A stretch of 13,084 bases of DNA from an uncultured Oscillospiraceae bacterium (GCA_900540305.1 UQFL01000053.1:1-13084); one strand, 5' to 3'; positions 1 through 6,010 are shown, counted from the stretch's first letter. Notes: a model not told the origin generated them from the letters alone. Translations and numbers: made by a program.

Positions 1-76
1 CGCTGCCGATATAGCGGCCATCCAGGTTGCCCTGGGTCAGGCCGTGGCGGATCAGATGCAGTTTATAATATTTCAA
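1..76 (-). CDS. histidine phosphatase family protein (phosphoglycerate-mutase-like), N-terminal fragment
   Basis: Reading the minus strand from a TTG at 76-74, the 25 visible codons give a start resembling MKYYKLHLIRHGLTQGN, continuing into a DGRYIGS segment. The LIRHG motif carries the catalytic histidine that is phosphorylated in the histidine phosphatase (phosphoglycerate mutase/RHG) superfamily, and the following TxxN is also typical. An AGGAGG at 90-85 lies 8 bases upstream of the TTG, which supports that start. The gene runs off the left edge, so the substrate cannot be told; cobalamin-pathway phosphatases, broad phosphatases and true mutases all share this start. Its codons are GC-rich (CTG, CGC, ACC, GGC), unlike the AGA/CTT/ACA usage of the other genes here, so either it was acquired or the contig end is chimeric. 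Family assignment is fairly sure; function is unknown. Confidence 0.7.
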   Translation of the reverse strand, partial: MKYYKLHLIRHGLTQGNLDGRYIGS

Positions 77-115
77 AAACAAAACCTCCTGACGGATATG
101 TGTTGCAAAAAAAAG

Positions 116-132
116 ATTACAAAATGGTTACA
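116..132 (-). promoter_or_regulatory. WalR (YycF)-type box, distal
   Basis: On the minus strand this reads TGTAAC-N5-TGTAAT, an exact fit to the published WalR consensus TGTWAH-N5-TGTWAH, two direct half-sites one helical turn apart. It lies upstream of a secreted CHAP hydrolase, the classic target class of the WalRK two-component system. Binding is inferred. The related PhoP consensus (TTHACA on the other strand) fits less well, because these half-sites begin with A or G. Confidence 0.6.
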
Positions 133-139
133 AAATGCT

Positions 140-154
140 TGTGATGTTTTCACA
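140..154. promoter_or_regulatory. small dyad between the two WalR-type boxes
   Basis: TGTGA at 140-144 and TCACA at 150-154 form a 5-bp inverted repeat with a 5-base spacer, midway between the two direct-repeat boxes. The arms are short and could arise by chance. It resembles half of a CRP-type site but has the wrong spacer. No regulator can be named. Confidence 0.25.
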
Positions 155-165
155 TAGATTAAAAG

Positions 166-182
166 GTTACAAATGTGTTACA
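166..182 (-). promoter_or_regulatory. WalR (YycF)-type box, proximal
   Basis: On the minus strand this reads TGTAAC-N5-TGTAAC, again a full match to TGTWAH-N5-TGTWAH. It ends 6 bases before the proposed -35 of the CHAP gene promoter, where an OmpR-family activator would touch RNA polymerase. With the box at 116-132 this makes two complete sites within 70 bases. Confidence 0.62.
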
Positions 183-188
183 CTTTTG

Positions 189-218
189 TTGTTGCGATTT
201 TACAGAGGATGATATATA
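189..218 (+). promoter_or_regulatory. candidate sigma-A promoter of the CHAP gene
   Basis: TTGTTG at 189-194 and TATATA at 213-218 are separated by 18 bases. Both hexamers are imperfect, as expected for a promoter needing an activator at the adjacent 166-182 site. Transcription would start near 225, giving a leader of about 70 bases. Confidence 0.4.
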
Positions 219-258
219 TCCGACAAAGCGGAGAGAATATTGCTTTTCACCGCACACA

Positions 259-281
259 GCGTATGAATTAAACCCATACGC
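259..281 (+). other. leader hairpin just before the CHAP gene ribosome binding site
   Basis: GCGTATG at 259-265 pairs with CATACGC at 275-281 around a 9-base loop, a 7-bp perfect stem ending four bases before the AAGGAGG at 285-291. It could protect the 5' end of the mRNA or tune translation. There is no T-tract, so it is not a terminator. The role is inferred. Confidence 0.35.
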
Positions 282-295
282 CTCAAGGAGGAAAT

Positions 296-1027
296 ATGAA
301 AAACATTTGCAAATCGCTTTTGATTACGGTGCTTTCTTTAGTATTGATTATAACTGTTTTCCCTACTACAGTTTTTGCAGATGAAGAAAGTATTGAGGGC
401 TTCACCCCGAGGCTTACAGCACCGAGCAGAAGTTCAGCATACTATAACAGAGAGCTTAATGTTTATTCGCAGGGCGGTTACGGAATGCCTAACTGCACAG
501 CTTATGTTTTCGGAAGAATTTACGAAATAACAGGCGAAAAACCTCTCCTCACAAGAGGTAGCGCAGGAGAATGGTGGAGCATTAACAAAAGAAACGGTTA
601 TTACGAATACGGTCAGGAAGCTCAGCTTGGCGCAATAGCTTGTTGGAGCAACCATGTTGCCGTCGTTGAAAAAATAGAAGGAAACACCATAACCTGTTCT
701 CAGTCCCATTGGGGCGGTAACTATTTTGACACCTGCACTGTTACAATCGGCGCAAACAGATTTGGCCAAACTTTCTATGGTTTTATTTACGCAAGCAAGG
801 ATTATTTTGACGAGCTTGAAAGACAGCAGAAAGAAGCAGAAGAAAAAGAAAGACTTGCTTCTCTCTCTTACAAAATGGAAACGCCGAAATATGAAGTGCT
901 TGAAACAGAGGTTGTGCCTCAGTTTAAAAGCGTAGACATAACAGAAAAGAGCAATCATTCAACAGTTATTATAAACAGCCTTATGCTCAAGAATATTATT
1001 GAGGACCCAAGCAACAAGGCAATGTAA
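296..1027 (+). CDS. secreted CHAP-domain peptidoglycan hydrolase
   Basis: A 243-residue exported protein. Residues 1-28 are a Sec signal peptide (basic start, hydrophobic core, cleavage after VFA). The CHAP (cysteine/histidine amidohydrolase-peptidase) fold spans about 45-165, with the catalytic cysteine in NCTAYVFGR (Cys67) and the catalytic histidine in SNHVAVVEK (His120). CHAP enzymes cut peptidoglycan as amidases or endopeptidases outside the membrane. A charged helical stretch follows (about 172-190, rich in E, K and Q), then an unrecognised tail ending at 243. There is no wall-binding repeat or LPXTG anchor, so it is probably released or held by the tail. The start is fixed by AAGGAGG at 285-291. 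Two WalR-type boxes and a candidate promoter lie upstream, a terminator follows, and it appears to be a single-gene unit. The exact bond cleaved is not determinable. Confidence 0.88.
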   Translation: MKNICKSLLITVLSLVLIITVFPTTVFADEESIEGFTPRLTAPSRSSAYYNRELNVYSQGGYGMPNCTAYVFGRIYEITGEKPLLTRGSAGEWWSINKRNGYYEYGQEAQLGAIACWSNHVAVVEKIEGNTITCSQSHWGGNYFDTCTVTIGANRFGQTFYGFIYASKDYFDELERQQKEAEEKERLASLSYKMETPKYEVLETEVVPQFKSVDITEKSNHSTVIINSLMLKNIIEDPSNKAM

Positions 1028-1058
1028 TATAATGTTATAGTTAAATATATAGCAGCAG

Positions 1059-1087
1059 TCCGCTCGTATATACGAGCGGATTTTTTT
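1059..1087 (+). terminator. intrinsic terminator after the CHAP gene
   Basis: A perfect 22-base palindrome (1059-1080; arm TCCGCTCGTA) is followed at once by seven T residues at 1081-1087. It ends the CHAP transcript 32 bases after the stop codon. Confidence 0.92.
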
Positions 1088-1100
1088 GCGTCTAAAAAAA

Positions 1101-1120
1101 TTGTTCTTGACTGCGAACAA
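1101..1120. promoter_or_regulatory. inverted repeat flanking the MarR promoter -35, probable operator
   Basis: TTGTTC at 1101-1106 and GAACAA at 1115-1120 form a 6-bp dyad whose 8-base spacer contains the -35 hexamer TTGACT. MarR-family regulators commonly bind dyads overlapping their own promoter, so autoregulation is the simplest reading. Binding is inferred from position only. Confidence 0.45.
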
Positions 1121-1135
1121 ACAAACTGTTTTAAT
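1107..1135 (+). promoter_or_regulatory. sigma-A promoter of the marR-yczE-like unit
   Basis: TTGACT at 1107-1112, a 17-base spacer and TTTAAT at 1130-1135 each match consensus in five of six positions. Transcription would begin near 1142, about 43 bases before the ATG at 1185. Repeats cover both promoter hexamers. Confidence 0.7.
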
Positions 1136-1168
1136 TCTAACTGTTTGCTTTCTAACAATTTAATTGAT
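1124..1168. repeat. three imperfect 15-bp direct repeats over the MarR -10 region
   Basis: Units begin at 1124 (AACTGTTTTAATTCT), 1139 (AACTGTTTGCTTTCT) and 1154 (AACAATTTAATTGAT). The first two share the first eight bases and the last four; the third is more diverged. They cover the -10 and the transcript start, a position expected of a repressor site, but a 15-bp step is not a whole number of helical turns, so the operator may instead be the inverted pieces embedded in them. Confidence 0.45.
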
Positions 1169-1184
1169 CAGCGGAGGAATAGAT

Positions 1185-1608
1185 ATGGCTTACACTTTCC
1201 ATTATCTTCTTATGGCAAACCAGGCAACCTTTCAGAAAAAGGTTCTTGCACGCTGCCAAAAAAACAAATCTTACAGCAGGCCAGCCGAAAGTTCTTGATT
1301 ATCTGAAAGACTTTGACGGCGCAACGCAAAAGGATATTGCAAAAGGCTGCCATATTGAGCCTGCTTCACTCAGTTCCATTTTGGGAAGAATGGAGGAAAA
1401 AGGAATAGTTGAGCGAAAAATGCTAAACGGTAACCGCAGAAACACTTATGTTTTTTTAACTGAGCTCGGAAAAGAGCTTCAGTATTCTGTTGACGAGTCT
1501 TTTGAAGAACTTGAAAACTCTGCTTTTGAAGGAGTCAGCGAAGAGGACAGAGAAACTTTTATGAAAGTATTTCTGAAGGTTTACGAAAACATAAAAGAAA
1601 GGTTATAA
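1185..1608 (+). CDS. MarR-family winged-helix regulator, reading frame broken by one base at an A7 tract
   Basis: The ATG at 1185 has a good GGAGGA at 1173-1178 with 6-base spacing, but its frame stops at 1296-1298 after 37 codons. The frame encoding the DNA-binding domain is offset by one base and can only start at a poorly placed TTG at 1246. The switch falls at seven A residues (1258-1264). With six, the product would be a continuous 140-residue protein, normal for MarR: an N-terminal helix beginning MAYTFHYLLMANQ, joined through KTNLTAGQPKVLDYL to a winged helix with recognition helix EPASLSSILGRMEEKG and wing NGNRRNTYVFLTELGK. The gene is therefore truncated at the N-terminus (120 residues from TTG), inactive, slippage-expressed, or an assembly error. 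It probably regulates itself and the adjoining membrane protein; the ligand is unknown. Confidence 0.8.
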
Positions 1609-1610
1609 AT

Positions 1611-2276
1611 TTGAAAGCTGAAAAATGCAAAAGGTACATTATTTTTTTAGTGGGGCTTTTTATTAATTCCCTTGGAGTTAGTATAATTACAAAAGCAGAC
1701 CTCGGAACATCTCCCATTTCTTCAATTCCGTATGTTTTGAGCCTTAATTTTGATTTTACTCTCGGAGAATTCACTATTTTCTTCAGCCTGCTTCTGATAG
1801 TTTTACAAATAATAATGCTGAGAAAAAAATTCAATGCGGAACAACTGCTTCAAATCCCGATTTCAATTTTATTCGGCTACTTTATTGATTTAACAATGAT
1901 TATGCTTGATTTTATGAATCCAGAAAGCTATGCAATAAAAATTGTATCCCTTATAATAGGATGCATCGTTCTCGGCTTCGGCGTTTATGTGGAAGTGCTT
2001 GCAAATGTTGCAATGCTCCCCGGCGAATCCTTTGTAAGAGCCGTTACAATGACAGTTAAATCAGCAGACTTCGGCGTAACAAAGGTTATTTTTGATGTGT
2101 CTATGACAGTTATAGCGGCTGTATTGTCATTTATATTCGCCAAACAGCTTGACGGTGTTAGAGAAGGTACTATCATTGCAGCAATACTTGTTGGCTTTAT
2201 AGCAAAACTTTTCGGCAAGGCATTAGCTCCGCTGAAAACAAAGCTTTTCACAAAGCAGACACCTAAAAAGGCATAA
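1611..2276 (+). CDS. YczE/YitT-like integral membrane protein
   Basis: A 221-residue hydrophobic protein with about six predicted membrane segments (near 8-27, 52-71, 78-99, 109-132, 157-177 and 186-204) and a basic C-terminal tail. The ADLGTSPISSIPY loop after the first segment and the PGESFVRAV region with FGVTKVIFD further on are typical of the YczE-type uncharacterised membrane family (COG2364 and relatives); no transport substrate is established for it. It starts with TTG at 1611, two bases after the MarR stop codon, with AAAGG at 1598-1602 as ribosome binding site, so translation is probably coupled. Sitting under a MarR regulator, it may be an efflux or stress-response membrane protein, which is only inference from position. 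A terminator follows at 2290-2323. Confidence 0.8.
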   Translation: MKAEKCKRYIIFLVGLFINSLGVSIITKADLGTSPISSIPYVLSLNFDFTLGEFTIFFSLLLIVLQIIMLRKKFNAEQLLQIPISILFGYFIDLTMIMLDFMNPESYAIKIVSLIIGCIVLGFGVYVEVLANVAMLPGESFVRAVTMTVKSADFGVTKVIFDVSMTVIAAVLSFIFAKQLDGVREGTIIAAILVGFIAKLFGKALAPLKTKLFTKQTPKKA

Positions 2277-2289
2277 AAGATTAACTCAG

Positions 2290-2323
2290 GCATTCAAAGG
2301 CTTTAGGCTTTTGAGTGCTTTTT
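2290..2323 (+). terminator. intrinsic terminator after the YczE-like gene
   Basis: GCATTCAAA at 2290-2298 pairs with TTTGAGTGC at 2310-2318 (one G-T pair), followed by five T residues and further T-rich sequence. It separates the MarR unit from the heat-shock operon. Confidence 0.8.
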
Positions 2324-2422
2324 ATTTTGCGCCCATTTATAGTAATTTAAAACTATATATAATAAAGATGCACATTCAGATTTTAGTTATAAGGTGTTCA
2401 CAATTTATTTTCAAAAAAAGTG

Positions 2423-2449
2423 TTGACAAAACAAAAGAATGGATATAAT
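2423..2449 (+). promoter_or_regulatory. sigma-A promoter of the hrcA operon
   Basis: A consensus TTGACA at 2423-2428 and consensus TATAAT at 2444-2449 are only 15 bases apart, shorter than the usual 16-18. Transcription would start close to 2456, so the CIRCE element at 2463-2489 lies at the very start of the transcript, where HrcA blocks initiation. Confidence 0.8.
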
Positions 2450-2462
2450 ATAAATATTGTAG

Positions 2463-2489
2463 TTAGCACTCGAAAGGTTAGAGTGCTAA
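2463..2489 (+). promoter_or_regulatory. CIRCE operator (HrcA binding site)
   Basis: TTAGCACTC-N9-GAGTGCTAA, a perfect match to the CIRCE inverted repeat, just downstream of the promoter and 24 bases before the hrcA start. HrcA dimers bind it and repress the operon until heat shock. As RNA the 9-bp stem may also affect mRNA stability. Confidence 0.98.
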
Positions 2490-2512
2490 TAAGTAAAAAG
2501 GTGGTGGAAAGG

Positions 2513-3550
2513 ATGCTCGGCGAAAGGCAGGCTTCAATACTCTCGCTGATTATTGAAAGCTATATCAAAACGGGCGAGCCGATGGGCTCTAAAACCCTTG
2601 CAGGGCTTTTGCCGTATAAAATCTCCAGCGCCACCATAAGAAATGAAATGGCTTATCTTTCTGAACTCGGCTTTCTTGAACAGCCTCACACAAGTTCAGG
2701 AAGAGTTCCCACAAAAAGCGCATACAGATATTATGTTGATTATCTTATGGCTTCAAACCCGCCGAGCGAATTTGAAGCTGAAAGATATTCGGAGATTCTT
2801 TCCGTTAACGCAAGCGACCCTGAAAGACTTCTCAGGGACTGCGCTGTACTTCTTGCAGAGGAAACACACTGCGCGGCTTTTTACGGTACTGTAAAAGATG
2901 ATTTAGACTGTATTCAGGGTGTTGAGATAATCCCTGCAGGAAACGGCAAGGCAATGATAGTTATGCTTTCCGTAGGCGGCAAAATCAGGTCTTCTGTGTG
3001 CCGGCTTAACTGCCCGGTTGACAGTGAGTTCAAAACTCTGTTTTACAGAGTTACGGGAGAATTTTTCATAGGCACTCCCCTTTCCGAAGTAAGCCTTGCG
3101 CTTTTGCAGAAAACGGCTCCGCTTCTTTCAGGCAGACTTTTCGATATGCTCCCCGCTCTTACAACTCTTTGTTCAATATCAGCGGAAGCGGCAAACAGTT
3201 CGCTTGTTTTTGAGGGAGAAACAAATCTTCTCTCACACGAAGAGCTCGGCAATGATGTTTACAAGCTTTTGTCCTTTACGGCTTCAAAAGAACAGTTTGG
3301 CGCAATGCTTGACAATTATGCCAAGAACGCCGCAGGAACAAGGCTCTTTATAGGAAATGAAAATTTCCACCCGATGATGAAAAACACCGCAACGGTTCTT
3401 TCGAGGGTGGTTTATAATAACAGCCAAACGGCTGTAACAGGCATTATAGGCTCAACGAGGATTGACTATTCGTCCGTTCTTCCGAGAGTTCAGTATATAA
3501 TGAACACAACAAATAATTTTCTCCAAAAAGGAGGCGTGACATTTGAATAA
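2513..3550 (+). CDS. hrcA: heat-inducible transcription repressor HrcA
   Basis: A 345-residue repressor of the class I heat-shock genes, the usual HrcA length. Residues 1-70 form the winged helix: MLGERQASIL, then EPMGSKTLAG, the recognition segment SSATIRNEMAYLSELG and the HTSSGRVPT wing, all HrcA signatures. The rest is the GAF-like domain with the dimerisation insert, ending in the IIGSTRIDYSSVLPRVQYI region. I chose the ATG at 2513 because it gives the canonical N-terminus and has AAAGGTGG at 2497-2504; an in-frame start further upstream would place the promoter and CIRCE inside the coding sequence. GTG at 2501 is less likely. The gene is first in hrcA-grpE-dnaK-dnaJ and overlaps grpE by 8 bases. 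HrcA represses this operon at the CIRCE site, and its folding state is classically maintained by GroEL. Confidence 0.97.
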   Translation: MLGERQASILSLIIESYIKTGEPMGSKTLAGLLPYKISSATIRNEMAYLSELGFLEQPHTSSGRVPTKSAYRYYVDYLMASNPPSEFEAERYSEILSVNASDPERLLRDCAVLLAEETHCAAFYGTVKDDLDCIQGVEIIPAGNGKAMIVMLSVGGKIRSSVCRLNCPVDSEFKTLFYRVTGEFFIGTPLSEVSLALLQKTAPLLSGRLFDMLPALTTLCSISAEAANSSLVFEGETNLLSHEELGNDVYKLLSFTASKEQFGAMLDNYAKNAAGTRLFIGNENFHPMMKNTATVLSRVVYNNSQTAVTGIIGSTRIDYSSVLPRVQYIMNTTNNFLQKGGVTFE

Positions 3551-4076
3551 AAAAGAAAAGAAAGAAAAAGAGCAGGCTCAGGAAGAAGTTGAAGTAAAAG
3601 AAACCGAAACCACAGAAAACGCACAGGCTGAAACCGAAACGGAAAACCCGCTTCAGAAAGAGCTTGACGAAACAAACGACAGACTGTTAAGGCTGACTGC
3701 TGAATATTCAAACTTCAAAAGAAGAAGCGAAAAGGAAAAGCAGGACGCTTATGTTTACGCAAAGGCTCAGACAATCAAGGAACTGCTTCCCGTTATCGAC
3801 AACCTTGAAAGAGCGCTTGCAAACGAAAGCACAGATTTTGACGCTATGAAAAAAGGCGTTGAGATGACATTTAACAGCCTTATGGCAAGCCTTGCAAAAA
3901 TGGACATTGAAGTTTACGGCGAGGCAGGAGATATTTTTGACCCCAATCTTCACAATGCGGTTATGCACATTGAAGATGAGAATTATAAGGACGGCGAAAT
4001 CGTTGATGTATTCCAGAAAGGATACAAAATCGGCGACAAAATCGTTCGACCCGCAATGGTTAAATCAGCAAACTAA
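3543..4076 (+). CDS. grpE: nucleotide exchange factor GrpE
   Basis: A 177-residue cytoplasmic protein that releases ADP from DnaK and so resets the Hsp70 cycle; GrpE acts as a dimer and thermosensor. Residues 1-35 are a disordered, highly charged K/E tail. A long coiled-coil helix runs from about 37 to 95 (LQKELDETNDRLLRLTAEYS, then the NFKRR segment and IDNLERAL), followed by the beta domain with the family signature DPNLHNAVMHIED (about 133-145) and VFQKGYKIGDKIVRPAMV (156-173). The TTG at 3543 is the start: AAAGGAGG at 3527-3534 is 8 bases away, and it overlaps the end of hrcA by 8 bases, implying coupled translation. It is transcribed from the CIRCE-controlled promoter. Confidence 0.96.
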   Translation: MNKKEKKEKEQAQEEVEVKETETTENAQAETETENPLQKELDETNDRLLRLTAEYSNFKRRSEKEKQDAYVYAKAQTIKELLPVIDNLERALANESTDFDAMKKGVEMTFNSLMASLAKMDIEVYGEAGDIFDPNLHNAVMHIEDENYKDGEIVDVFQKGYKIGDKIVRPAMVKSAN

Positions 4077-4105
4077 CAAATAACTTTTCAGGAGGATTAT
4101 ATATT

Positions 4106-5947
4106 ATGGCTAAAATTATTGGTATTGACTTAGGTACAACAAACAGCTGTGTAAGCGTTATTGAAGGCGGCGAACCCGTTGTTATCGCAAACGCAGAGGG
4201 CGCAAGAACAACTCCGTCAGTAGTTGCATTCAGCAAGGACGGCGAAAGAATGGTTGGTAATGTTGCAAAACGACAGGCTATCACAAACCCGGACAGAACA
4301 ATTAGCTCAATCAAGAGACATATGGGTTCTGATTACAAAGTAAACATTGACGGAAAGGCATACACTCCTCAGGAGATTTCCGCAATCATTCTTCAGAAAC
4401 TTAAAACAGACGCTGAAAGCTATCTCGGCGAAACAGTAACAGAGGCTGTTATCACAGTTCCCGCTTACTTCACAGACGCTCAGAGACAGGCAACAAAAGA
4501 CGCAGGTAAAATTGCAGGTCTTGAAGTTAAGAGAATCATCAACGAGCCCACAGCAGCTGCTCTTGCTTTCGGTATCGACAAGGAAGAAGACCAGAAAGTT
4601 ATGGTTTACGACCTTGGCGGCGGTACATTCGATGTATCAATCATTGAAATGGGCGACGGCGTTCAGGAAGTTCTTGCAACAGCAGGTAACAACCGTCTCG
4701 GCGGCGACGACTTCGATAAAAAGGTTATGGACTGGATTGTTTCTGAATTCAAGAAGACAAACGGCATAGACCTTTCAACAGATAAAATGGCAATGCAGAG
4801 AGTTAAAGAAGCTGCTGAAAAAGCAAAAATCGACCTCTCTGGTATGACAACCGCTCAGATTTCACTTCCGTTCATCACTCAGGACGCAACAGGCCCGAAA
4901 CACCTTGACCTTACACTTTCAAGAGCTCAGTTCAACCAGATGACTGCAGACCTTGTTGAAGCTACAATGGGTCCCGTTCGTCAGGCTATGCAGGACAGCG
5001 GTCTTTCAATGAACGAAATTGACAAGGTTCTCCTTGTTGGTGGTTCAACCCGTATCCCTGCAGTTCAGGAAGCTATCGAAAAGTTCAGCGGCAAAAAGCC
5101 TTTCAAGGGCATCAACCCCGATGAATGTGTTGCAATGGGCGCAGCTCTTCAGGGCGGCGTACTCGGCGGCGATGTTAAGGGACTTCTTCTTCTTGATGTT
5201 ACTCCCCTTTCACTTGGTATTGAAACAATGGGCGGCGTAAACACCGTTATCATTGAGAGAAACACAACAATCCCCACAAAGAAATCACAGATTTTCTCAA
5301 CTGCGGCTGACAACCAGACTTCTGTTGAAGTTCATGTTCTTCAGGGTGAAAGACAGTTTGCTAAGGACAACAAGACCCTTGGTATGTTCCACCTTGACGG
5401 AATTCTTCCTGCACGCAGAGGCGTTCCGCAGATTGAAGTTACTTTTGATATTGACGCAAACGGTATCGTTCATGTTTCAGCTAAAGACCTTGGCACAGGC
5501 AAAGAGCAGAACATCAGCATTACAGCTTCTTCTAACATGAGCAAGGAAGACATTGAAAAGGCTGTTAAGGAAGCTGAGCAGTTTGCCGAAGAAGATAAGA
5601 AGAAGAGAGAGGCAGTTGACCTCAAAAACTCTGCTGAACAGCTTGCTTATCAGACAGAACAGCTTCTTTCAGAAAACGGCGACAAGTTCGGCGCTGATGA
5701 CAAATCAGCTCTTGAAACAAAGCTTAACGCTCTTAAAGAGGCTTTGAAGGGCGACAACCTTGACGCAATCAAATCTGCTCAGGATGACCTTCAGAACAAA
5801 TTCTACGAAGTTTCACAGAAATTATATCAGGCAGCTCAGGCTGCACAGGGCGCTCAGGGTGCTCCCGGCGCTGACCCGAACGCTCAGGCAGGAGCAAATG
5901 ACGCAGGATATACCGATGCTGACTTTACAGAAGTAGATGACAACTAA
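4106..5947 (+). CDS. dnaK: molecular chaperone DnaK (Hsp70)
   Basis: A complete 613-residue Hsp70. The ATPase domain (about 1-357) shows phosphate-1 GIDLGTTNS (6-14), phosphate-2 VYDLGGGTFDVS (167-178), the adenosine motif LLVGGSTRIP (309-318) and INEPTAAALAFG (145-156). The hydrophobic linker ending in DVTPLSLG (364-371) leads to the substrate-binding beta domain (about 372-480), then the helical lid and a Q/A/G-rich tail ending in FTEVDDN. After SSIKRHMG (67-74) the chain goes directly to DYKVNIDGK, lacking the roughly 24-residue insertion of proteobacterial DnaK, as in Firmicutes. AGGAGG at 4090-4095 marks the ATG at 4106. It binds exposed hydrophobic peptides with DnaJ as co-chaperone and GrpE as exchange factor. 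Its GC-balanced, biased codons suggest high expression. Confidence 0.99.
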   Translation: MAKIIGIDLGTTNSCVSVIEGGEPVVIANAEGARTTPSVVAFSKDGERMVGNVAKRQAITNPDRTISSIKRHMGSDYKVNIDGKAYTPQEISAIILQKLKTDAESYLGETVTEAVITVPAYFTDAQRQATKDAGKIAGLEVKRIINEPTAAALAFGIDKEEDQKVMVYDLGGGTFDVSIIEMGDGVQEVLATAGNNRLGGDDFDKKVMDWIVSEFKKTNGIDLSTDKMAMQRVKEAAEKAKIDLSGMTTAQISLPFITQDATGPKHLDLTLSRAQFNQMTADLVEATMGPVRQAMQDSGLSMNEIDKVLLVGGSTRIPAVQEAIEKFSGKKPFKGINPDECVAMGAALQGGVLGGDVKGLLLLDVTPLSLGIETMGGVNTVIIERNTTIPTKKSQIFSTAADNQTSVEVHVLQGERQFAKDNKTLGMFHLDGILPARRGVPQIEVTFDIDANGIVHVSAKDLGTGKEQNISITASSNMSKEDIEKAVKEAEQFAEEDKKKREAVDLKNSAEQLAYQTEQLLSENGDKFGADDKSALETKLNALKEALKGDNLDAIKSAQDDLQNKFYEVSQKLYQAAQAAQGAQGAPGADPNAQAGANDAGYTDADFTEVDDN

Positions 5948-5977
5948 TATTAGGTTTTCACCACTTTTTCTCCCCGA

Positions 5978-6010
5978 AATAGGGTGACGGAGTTAAGCCG
6001 TCACCCTATT
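5978..6010 (+). other. 13-bp hairpin between dnaK and dnaJ
   Basis: A perfect stem (5978-5990 with 5998-6010; arm AATAGGGTGACGG) with a 7-base loop lies in the 98-base dnaK-dnaJ gap. There is no T-tract on either strand, so it is not a standard intrinsic terminator. An mRNA 3'-end stabiliser, processing site or partial terminator that keeps DnaJ below DnaK is likely. The stem is seen directly; the role is inferred. Confidence 0.75.

Noticed and set aside
140..154. A CRP/FNR-type operator
   Set aside because: The spacer between TGTGA and TCACA is five bases rather than six and the arms do not extend; kept only as a low-confidence dyad.
175..384. A small plus-strand open frame overlapping the CHAP start
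   Set aside because: No suitable ribosome binding site, covers the candidate promoter, and overlaps the signal-peptide coding region in another frame.
434..958. Long minus-strand open frame inside the CHAP gene
   Set aside because: It is the shadow of a gene with clear signal peptide and catalytic motifs; it has no ribosome binding site or recognisable domain.
1246..1608. A complete 120-residue MarR protein starting at TTG 1246
   Set aside because: The TTG has a poorly spaced AAAGG and lacks the N-terminal helix; the sequence from ATG 1185 clearly encodes that helix in another frame, so a frameshift is the better explanation.
2420..2512. An N-terminal extension of HrcA of 31 residues in the same frame
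   Set aside because: It would encode protein across the -35, the -10 and the CIRCE element, and HrcA proteins start at the MLxERQ sequence found at 2513.
5978..6010. Intrinsic terminator after dnaK
   Set aside because: There is no T-tract after the stem on either strand, and dnaJ, the usual partner, has no promoter of its own in view.
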